A stretch of DNA of 6,350 nucleotides, from contig CAYLKS010000024.1 in NCBI GenBank assembly GCA_964384205.1, positions 1 through 6,350 on the forward strand. Direction: 5' to 3'. Both the position numbers and the translations under genes were made by a program. Each line of letters opens with the position of its first letter. Position 1 is the first letter of the stretch. Origin of the DNA: CAYLKS01 sp964384205 [NCBI: uncultured bacterium]. GTDB taxonomy: Bacteria > JAGOEH01. The notes beneath the pieces were generated by a model. It was given only the letters and a program-made list of their open reading frames with translations, had not been told where the DNA came from and ran no database searches. Positions 5,599 through 6,350 of the stretch are shown piece by piece.

Positions 5599-6339
5599 CT
5601 ATACTCCTTTATATAGTCTTTTACCTAAAAATATCGGCAATTCTGGTATATTTTTTATTTTCTCATATACAACATCTATATTATAAAAAACTTTGTAATA
5701 TCTCCCTATTTTTTTCTGTGTTTCATACACAAAAAAAGTGCTTCTACTGTCACCATTTCGAGGTTGGCCAACAGAACCAACATTAACAATATATTTTAAA
5801 CCATCTCTAAATTCAATTTCTAATTCATCATCGGCTTTTATTTCACTATATTTACCACTATTTTCTTCAAATATAATAGGATAATGGGTATGGCCAATAA
5901 ATAATATCTGGTTATCGCCAAAAAATTTAAATTCATCCATAGCATGAAATATTGATGTTATGTATTTAAATGATGTTGGTTGTGAAATACATGAATGAGA
6001 AAACATTAAATTGTCTATTGATTTTGTTAGGCCGAACTCATTTATTTTCAAAAAATAATGTTTTAAAAGCACTTGTTTAGTATAGTTAATTCCTGCCTTT
6101 GCATTTGACGAGAAAAATTGTAAATATTCAGGATGCAATAGAGCAAATTCATGATTACCCATTAAAATAGTATCTGTATTTTGTAAAATTAATTCCAGAC
6201 ATTTATTGGGAGAGGGGCCATAGCCAATAACATCTCCCAGACAGATAATTTTATCAATATTTAAATCTGAAATTTTATTCATTACTTCTTTTAAAGCTTC
6301 AAAATTAGAATGAATATCGCTAATTATTGCTATTTTCAT
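5599..6339 (-). CDS. calcineurin-like metallophosphoesterase (YfcE/PF12850 type)
   Basis: A 246-aa soluble phosphoesterase with the complete two-metal site: DIH (8-10), GDVIGYGPSP (35-44), GNHE (61-64), H115 in FSHS, and GHTH (149-152). The later NVGSVGQPRNGD segment (186-197) is typical of the small PF12850 phosphodiesterase/phosphatase group. No signal peptide is seen, so it should act in the cytoplasm. The substrate is unknown: relatives act on phosphodiesters or phosphoproteins, and family membership does not predict which. The length is usual and the C-terminus ends normally. The ATG (6337-6339) lies 11 nt from the window edge, so only a weak GGA can be seen upstream and the true ribosome site may be cut off. 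It is the first visible gene of the operon with the oxidoreductase and glycosyltransferase; further genes may lie upstream. Confidence 0.92.
   Translation of the reverse strand: MKIAIISDIHSNFEALKEVMNKISDLNIDKIICLGDVIGYGPSPNKCLELILQNTDTILMGNHEFALLHPEYLQFFSSNAKAGINYTKQVLLKHYFLKINEFGLTKSIDNLMFSHSCISQPTSFKYITSIFHAMDEFKFFGDNQILFIGHTHYPIIFEENSGKYSEIKADDELEIEFRDGLKYIVNVGSVGQPRNGDSRSTFFVYETQKKIGRYYKVFYNIDVVYEKIKNIPELPIFLGKRLYKGV
5604..5610 (-). promoter_or_regulatory. Shine-Dalgarno site fixing the GTG start of the oxidoreductase
   Basis: AAAGGAG lies inside the last codons of the phosphoesterase gene and 7 nt before the GTG at 5594-5596. It supports the non-ATG start and suggests translational coupling, because the upstream stop (5599-5601) falls between this site and the start. 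Confidence 0.8.
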
Positions 6340-6350
6340 AAATTAATCCA

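Noticed and set aside
5535-5786. Plus-strand 83-codon frame across the oxidoreductase/phosphoesterase junction
   Set aside because: It is antisense to two certain genes, and its residues reflect AT-rich composition only.

Overview
The window is very AT-rich, bacterial-type DNA: compact genes, purine-rich Shine-Dalgarno sites (AGGAGG, AAAGGAG) at 6-9 nt from starts, a sigma70-type promoter and a bacterial tRNA. It suggests a low-GC bacterium, probably an anaerobe of Firmicutes or similar type. Nothing seen fixes the taxon. The tRNA gene does not encode CCA, so a CCA-adding enzyme is expected elsewhere. All protein genes lie on the minus strand; the tRNA is on the plus strand.

Right block (6339 down to 3557, minus strand): a tight three-gene operon. 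A calcineurin-like metallophosphoesterase (YfcE/PF12850 type) is followed after 2 nt by a Gfo/Idh/MocA NAD-dependent sugar oxidoreductase (GTG start, WlbA-like). After 9 nt comes a GtrB/DPM1-type family 2 glycosyltransferase with two C-terminal membrane helices. The last two fit envelope or surface glycan synthesis: a nucleotide-sugar oxidation step and loading of a sugar onto a polyprenyl phosphate carrier.

Middle (3556 down to 2598): a plus-strand tRNA-Val(GAC) with a near-consensus promoter ends on the base next to the stop codon of the glycosyltransferase gene. Beyond it is an AT-rich stretch with one unrecognised 71-codon frame. Next is a decayed C-terminal piece of a TaqI/Eco57I-like (Type IIG) restriction-modification enzyme. 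Its end is scrambled by two short tandem duplications, 20 nt and 16 nt, each shifting the frame.

Left block (2597 down to 463, minus strand): a 515-aa polytopic GT-C type glycosyltransferase (PMT/ArnT-like), which would use a polyprenyl-phosphate sugar donor such as the GtrB-like enzyme makes. After 23 nt comes a 187-aa zinc-ribbon plus RDD membrane protein. The last 462 bases hold no full gene. They contain purine-rich ribosome-site-like motifs, tiny frames and a short stretch that may be a TatA-like remnant.

I see no CRISPR array, intact mobile element or clear new system. The most informative oddities are the restriction-enzyme fossil and the tail-to-tail tRNA/glycosyltransferase junction.
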